NCBI GenBank assembly: GCA_000444245.1
Contig: ATSW01071351.1
Location: 1-22,199 of the forward strand
Length of the DNA: 22,199 bases
Reading direction: 5' to 3'
DNA from: Botryllus schlosseri
Taxonomy: Eukaryota > Chordata > Ascidiacea > Stolidobranchia > Styelidae
Both the position numbers and the translations under genes were made by a program. Each line of letters starts with the position of its first letter. Within the stretch, counting starts at the first letter, position 1. Shown here in pieces: positions 18,901-22,199 of this stretch. Below the pieces are notes generated by a model, which saw nothing but the letters and a program-made list of their open reading frames with translations, made no database searches and was not told the origin of the DNA.

Positions 18901-21140
18901 GGAATGAATTATTTCAGTAGGTTCCGGTGTAAATGGGTTCGAATTGTTTGTCTTCCTGACACTGTTTAGTGGCGTTCTTTTATCATGCTGAAAGACTGAT
19001 GGGACTGCCTCCTGTCTTTCAAGTTTCATGTTCGGCTCATATAATCACTTGGAAGAAAATGACCATAGCAAGCAATGTCTCTGCCCTCTGCCCAATGTAT
19101 CTGTCCAAAGCTGTTTCGTTTTGGATTTTGATCTATTAATTGCTTCTCTCCATTTCATCAGCTTCCCTGGTGACGTAGGAATCAAATGACCACCAATCCG
19201 ACTCGTGCAACCAGGTACACAGCAATATCGTGTCATTTTATAATGTAGATAGATGATAATACAGTCTATTAAAATGAAATATATATGTCACTCAGCTAAT
19301 ATTCAAACGTCACTCTCTGGAAATGAAATATCGGTACACGAAGTAACCTGACAATTTATAAATTGCACTGAACTCAATCATCAGTCGTAAATATGTTCAA
19401 ACTCCGTACATACAGGACATTAATTCTGTTACCCGAATGCAACAGGCAGTGGCTGACCTGGTTTCTAGCGAATATAGCTGTAAGTTTTGTTTGTTTACTA
19501 CGGACGATAGGGCGTGGTGTTGGCGCCCCAAGTGGTTTGTGAATGTCTCCCATTGTATCGTATGGATGTGTTGGTAGATTCTGTATTGCATCATATCAAT
19601 TGTTTCGACTATATGAGGTTTCATATTCCATCATCTATTTGGCAGATAGTTACCAAAGCGACCTGTAATTAACCTGATATCCGTGTCTCGATTCATAATA
19701 ATTAATAGTAAATCAATCTGTACTTCAATCAGCTTGCAAGATGCGATGGTTTAAATCGTGCTTCGAAAATTCGACTTGACTCGACTCGAGTCACCTTCAA
19801 AAACCAACTGATGACTTGACTTGGCTCACCTCCAAAAATCGAATCGCTTGAATTGACTTGTGACTCGAAGGTAGTTACTTGATCCCAACACTGGTAAATA
19901 GGTCTGCACATTTCTCCCCTGGCTACTGCTCCCATATAGATGGTGAGAACTGAGAACATCCAAACAGTTCTGTGTTCCTTGATCATCGGTGAACTTTTAC
20001 AAAAAGCATGTACTAATGTACATGAAAATAGAATGTAATTGGTGATATGATTGTGTAATTTTTCCAACCATTGCTGGACAGACATCGACCTTCATTTCAA
20101 GTTGACATGTTTCCGTTTCATAGTCACTGTGACTAATATAAATCTGTAAGGCACCATGTTATTAATTTTGGAGCACTATTGAGTTATGACTCCTTGCTCG
20201 GCGATCACTTTCTCCAAATCATTATTCAATCATTTCATGACTGTTCCGTACTCAATACTTCTGAACTTTTGAAAAGTGTATAGTCAGTTATCTTGAATGC
20301 TGTTTAATATTTGCTATTCTTGTTCAGAGTGATTTCATGCTTGCTGTCTGCAAAACAACTTTACAGGCGCTCAACACTCCTCTCGAACGGGAGGAAATAA
20401 CCAAAGCCATGGAAGTTATGAACATCCTTATAAGAGAGTTGCCAAGAGAGCAAAATTCTGGAATCGGCAGTCGAGCCAATATGAAAGTACGCTGACTTAG
20501 TAGGATTGTATGTCAAGCTAACATATCCTGGTTATCCAAGCAAAGCAGATGCTGAGAGGGAACATGTTTGTTGTTCGATCGCGCACGGAGGTCGTCATCG
20601 GTGCGACACAAGCATAAGTAGAACTAGCGATTTCAAAGACTTGTTCAAATTACTTACAAAAGAGGATGTAGAAAATGAAAATCTGAATAGTTTTGTCTAA
20701 AAAACTGTTCCGTACAAGGAGTAGTTGGTTACTGATCACCTCTGTTTTCCCTTGTTTTCAAAAACTTTAACCTAATTTTGAAAACAAAACCTGAAATCGC
20801 TCGATTATGGCGATATTCTCTCATTAATGACCTGTGTAGAAATACATTTTCAGAGTATTCTTGAGATTTTGAAGAAAGAGTTGAGCAGCACCTCTTCAAC
20901 TACGGCGCTATTATATATGATTCTCTCTGCCTTGACATCTCTAACTGATGAAACGCCATCAACCTCACTGAATATCGTCAAGGAAAATGGACTTGAAGCT
21001 CTCCAAACCCTTTTTCGGGTCAGTTTACCACCATGTTCACGGCTGTCCAGACATTTTGTCATTTTGTGTCCAATAATATATTCTTCTTTCAGAAGGACAG
21101 CATTACACAAGAAGCAAAAGCTACAGCATTGATTTTGTTG
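12804..21140 (+). CDS. Gene B: RING-finger plus ZYG11/ZER1-like armadillo protein, 5' part (eight exons)
   Basis: Exons are 12804-12958, 13885-14029, 14444-14566, 15721-15864, 16528-16632, 20328-20486, 20854-21018 and 21093-21140. They join into one open frame of about 348 residues, and the 3' part lies beyond the window. Residues 15 to about 60 form a RING (CSIC, LPCQHSFDILC, CPVC), the domain that recruits ubiquitin-charged E2. A polar linker follows (about 60-140), then helical repeats. The last three visible exons match gene A and the ZYG11/ZER1 armadillo region (SLTDETP). The predicted role is a ubiquitin ligase with its own RING and a ZYG11-like substrate-reading domain, in cytosol or nucleus. 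No signal peptide, membrane segment or B-box was seen. The intron between exons 5 and 6 carries a whole ISL2EU transposon. One RING ligand is Asp instead of Cys. A TRIM-like or RNF-ARM gene is the alternative for the N-terminal half. Confidence 0.8.
13885..14029 (+). CDS. Gene B exon 2, second half of the RING finger and linker
   Basis: The acceptor is TATTCTCAG and the donor GTAAGT. The peptide opens IQCPVCRRQHLTEVEGL, giving the last Cys pair of the RING, then NNLTLMQVID, the helix that often follows RINGs in TRIM/RNF proteins. It ends in a Pro/Ser-containing linker (KGPTPANTAH). The exon ends in phase 0. Confidence 0.85.
14444..14566 (+). CDS. Gene B exon 3, linker
   Basis: The acceptor is TTTTAACAG and the donor GTAAGT; phase 0 on both sides, 41 codons. 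The peptide (GSEGSLQNLYKCYKTPSK, later SYIQGHDDKEFEADHLS) is polar and charged and matches no domain I know. It connects the RING to the helical part. Confidence 0.7.
15185..15350 (+). repeat. CTTGACTCG-rich dispersed repeat, copy 2
   Basis: Alternating ACTTGA, GACTCG and GAGTCA words run through this stretch, and it ends CCCAACACTGG. Related copies lie at 1175-1590 and 19755-19895. CCCAACACTG at the right edge of two copies suggests a defined terminus (CAGTGTTGGG in reverse), as in MITEs. Confidence 0.6.
15721..15864 (+). CDS. Gene B exon 4, helical repeat
   Basis: The acceptor is TTTCTTAG and the donor GTAAGT; 48 codons in phase 0. The peptide (AILHCMDYYKQVG, then IDIIINCLELVRSQIQKAG) reads as paired amphipathic helices of armadillo type. 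The assignment to the repeat domain is by pattern and position. Confidence 0.7.
16001..16088. repeat. Imperfect inverted repeat in a gene B intron
   Basis: TTTGCGGCATATACACCGAC at 16001-16020, followed by TCATG, pairs imperfectly with CATGAGTGCATGATGTGCAT and the following ATGCCGCAG at 16059-16088, enclosing about 34 bases. It may be a small hairpin element. Confidence 0.45.
16095..16371. mobile_element. Dispersed-repeat sequence ending in a hAT-like terminus
   Basis: The right end, ATAGGCTCCCGACCCCTG (to 16371), preceded by three GAGCCAT repeats (about 16310-16355), is typical of a hAT end. No left end was found. The sequence at 16110-16245 looks like another dispersed repeat of possible SINE type, but no clear Pol III A/B boxes were identified. 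Confidence 0.45.
16528..16632 (+). CDS. Gene B exon 5, helical repeat
   Basis: The acceptor is TTCTTACAG and the donor GTAAGT; 35 codons in phase 0. The peptide LIQGVLDVMNLFKRRSP followed by IQACGIRILRYLAVPKVL has the layout of ZYG11/ZER1 repeats (..VL..M......IQ..G...L.NL). It is the last exon before the intron that carries the ISL2EU element. Confidence 0.75.
17230..17560 (+). pseudogene. YqaJ-like nuclease remnant of the ISL2EU element
   Basis: The frame from 17236 reads LEVKWPYTVKDDLITP, then after one stop YYLKKNHRWYAQVQGQMTCA, then, past another break near 17447, ILKLQKFYEMYWHPFL. E-V-K and the QVQGQM motif are hallmarks of YqaJ/exonuclease-like domains (ExK and the downstream Gln), and the K..FY end matches their C-terminus. 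The upstream catalytic Asp region is not recognisable. YqaJ proteins are lambda-exonuclease-like nucleases, and ISL2EU transposons carry one of unclear role. Confidence 0.75.
17960..19236 (-). pseudogene. THAP-domain DDE transposase remnant of the ISL2EU element
   Basis: Reading from 19236 leftward, MTRYCCVPGCTSRIGGH opens a THAP zinc-binding domain (C..C pair). It continues with CYGHFLPSDY in a shifted frame and AVPSVF, the conserved THAP end. Next come SLENIKYDKKAVH and a helix-turn-helix-like ALDHQLLGIVSESTTSRII segment. The DDE_Tnp_4-type core follows: IIDSTEIPIEKPSD, IGNAPTGAVSFISDCYGGS and MADKGYLLQGLF, containing the expected Asp residues, then a worn HLERVIG-like Glu site. At least four frame changes separate these blocks. 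The order THAP, helix-turn-helix, DDE is that of ISL2EU transposases. Confidence 0.8.
19755..19895 (+). repeat. CTTGACTCG-rich dispersed repeat, copy 3
   Basis: The stretch contains CGACTTGACTCGACTCGAG, ACTTGACTTGGCTCACC and TGACTTGTGACTCGAAGG, ending CCCAACACTGG at about 19894. The paralogous intron sequence resumes immediately after it, so it interrupts or borders the duplicated region. Confidence 0.6.
19893..20327 (+). repeat. Intron sequence paralogous to 38-535
   Basis: It is colinear with the gene A intron before its first visible exon, lacking the hairpin insertion at 235-276 and carrying a few small indels. It shows that gene B exon 6 and gene A exon 536-694 come from one duplicated genomic segment. 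Confidence 0.75.
20328..20486 (+). CDS. Gene B exon 6, paralogue of gene A exon 536-694
   Basis: The acceptor is CTTGTTCAG and the donor GTACGC, the same donor as in gene A. The 53 codons run from SDFMLAVCKTTLQALNTP to IGSRANMK. They differ from gene A at 11 residues, mostly conservative (for example Leu/Ile, Ile/Val), which suggests both are under constraint. Confidence 0.85.
20854..21018 (+). CDS. Gene B exon 7, SLTDETP repeat
   Basis: The acceptor is ATTTTCAG and the donor GTCAGT; 55 codons. It includes SILEILKKELSSTSS, SALTSLTDETPSTS and KENGLEALQTLF. SLTDETP aligns with the NLTDESP block of ZYG11/ZER1. As in gene A, the family Trp-Asn is Thr-Ser and Asp is kept. One codon is inserted relative to gene A. 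Confidence 0.85.
21093..21140 (+). CDS. Gene B exon 8, 16 codons, last visible exon
   Basis: The acceptor is TTCTTTCAG and the donor GTACGT; the peptide is KDSITQEAKATALILL. It follows a 74-bp intron and has the same size and phase as gene A exon 1954-2001. The next exon (SNMAE-like) is not found before the right edge; the visible part of the intron is filled with repeats. Confidence 0.8.
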
Positions 21141-21163
21141 GTACGTGGTATATATTCATGTGT

Positions 21164-21425
21164 GCAGTGATGTGCGGTCAGGGGAGGCAAGTGAGGCAAC
21201 GCCTGTCCTTTCGTCGGGATGAGTAAAGAAAATTGTGACACCTTCAAATATTATATATAACATCAATAATCACGGGTACCTTCTGTCGATGTTCATGACT
21301 GACTAAACTTTGAACATTTTTAAACTCAAAATCGTGGATTTTGGATATTTGTCATTCAAAAAATATAGCGCTAAGGGAGAGGTGAGGCACAAACAGGCTA
21401 AGCCTCATCTGTGATAGCTTAATTC
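21164..21425. mobile_element. Short non-autonomous element with GAGGC inverted repeats
   Basis: GTGAGGCAACGCCTGTCC (21191-21208) is matched inversely by AAACAGGCTAAGCCTCAT (21391-21408), enclosing about 180 AT-rich bases. The outer edges (GTGATGTGCGGTCAGGGG on the left) resemble widespread GTGCGGT..GAGGC DNA-element ends. It is non-coding and absent from the gene A intron. Confidence 0.5.
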
Positions 21426-22140
21426 AGTGCTTTTCAGTCTTTTTGAGCGCCGTTCGCACTTTTTTTGTAAAATAACTTTCATTCGCACAGACTAATCGAA
21501 AATTGTTATACAAAAAGAAGATGAAGATAGGCCTACTTAACAACATTTTGTTCAGATGTGCAACAAATTGGCTACTATGTAGCTTAAGCTAACAAGTGTC
21601 TCAGTAAAAAGGCAACTTTTTTCGCTCGTTTTGCTTTCAATTCTATCACCAAAACCCTTCTCAGCCAAACACTGCTGTTGGGAATTTGTACAAAAACGTC
21701 TACTTAGTGCTTTGATGGCCAGGTCTTAAAATCTGTTCTGCACTCCTATGCAAAATACAGCGTATTTTTCGCGAGTGAAAAATGCCTGCTGGCAGAAATC
21801 GTATTCAAAAACTGACACAAAGGTCCAGCGAGGCTCCAGTTTGTCGAAAGGATAAAAAACCCACATGTTTGTGTTGAGGCTTTTGCTTTATTTCTTTGGA
21901 ACATAAGGTGCAAAACTATCAAGGAGAGTGTGCACATTAGAGCTCGCTACCTGATGATACGTTGCTCCAACTTCTGTCTCACAAGTTTATGAGAAGAGCA
22001 AATAACTCACGATACCGTGTGTTCTGCTCTTTAGCTCAATCTAACTTGAGAATTCATGTCAGTTTAATAACAGTAAAGCAGCTTTCAGACTACCACCAAA
22101 ATCTGAGTTGTTGTGGCATGTCGCGACCCGAGCCTCACCC
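21426..22140. other. Intron of gene B, possible transposon sequence, no exon seen
   Basis: CAGTGCTTTTCAGTCTTTTTG at 21426 is hAT-end-like, and GTCGCGACCCGAGCC near 22120 is a motif seen in some hAT interiors. The ends do not form a convincing pair inside the window. No recognised protein and no SNMAE-like exon were found. Confidence 0.35.
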
Positions 22141-22199
22141 ATGAAAATGAATTTATTTTTAATATTATAGTTGTATGCATCAATTTTACGAGCATGTAT

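Larger units (their letters stand above)
17116..19551. mobile_element. ISL2EU DNA transposon, full length, inside a gene B intron
   Basis: Terminal inverted repeats of about 43-46 bp open GGGAGACATTCA at both ends (17116-17158; reverse complement at 19506-19551) and share CACTTGGGG and GGCGCCAA. Both ends are flanked by AT (17114-17115 and 19552-19553), the 2-bp target duplication I associate with ISL2EU. The 2436-bp body holds two convergent decayed genes: a YqaJ-type nuclease on plus and a THAP-domain DDE transposase on minus, the known ISL2EU pair. Both contain frame breaks, so the copy is immobile by itself. It adds about 2.4 kb to a 3.7 kb intron. Confidence 0.85.

Overview
The window is animal genomic DNA, AT-rich and intron-rich, with many transposable-element remains. 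Coding sequence is split into short exons with canonical GT..AG introns. Intron density, the hAT, ISL2EU, P-like and Penelope-like remains, and a ZYG11/ZER1-like gene family suggest an invertebrate metazoan, possibly an invertebrate deuterostome such as a tunicate. The species cannot be fixed from sequence alone.

Two host genes lie head to tail on the plus strand and are paralogues. Gene A (536-5433, 5' part outside the window) has seven visible exons ending in TAG. They encode the C-terminal armadillo-like region of a ZYG11/ZER1-type protein. Gene B (12804 to the right edge, 3' part outside) has eight visible exons. It starts with a RING finger and runs into the same armadillo-like region. 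Three exons are shared between A (exons 1-3) and B (exons 6-8), and the introns around them are still recognisably alike (38-535 with 19893-20327; 695-about 900 with 20487-20660). Joining the B start to the A end gives an estimate of about 510 residues for the full protein: RING, a short linker, then ZYG11/ZER1-like helical repeats. Known ZYG11/ZER1 proteins are substrate receptors of cullin-2 ligases and carry leucine-rich repeats rather than a RING, so this layout would be a self-contained RING ligase with a ZYG11-like reading domain. That is the main finding.

The 7.4 kb between the genes is a graveyard of mobile elements: a 1.0 kb hAT element with perfect 8-bp target duplications (5530-6529), a Penelope-like fragment, a LINE tail fused in frame to a P/THAP9-like transposase tail, a triple CRE-like repeat, a GIY-YIG fragment, and a hAT transposase relic (10277-11500). 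Introns carry more: a fold-back element, a short hAT element and a solo LTR in gene A; a whole-length ISL2EU transposon (17116-19551) with THAP-DDE transposase and YqaJ nuclease remains in gene B; and copies of a CTTGACTCG-rich repeat.

No tRNA, rRNA or CRISPR array was recognised. Family names rest on motif recognition by eye, without database searches.
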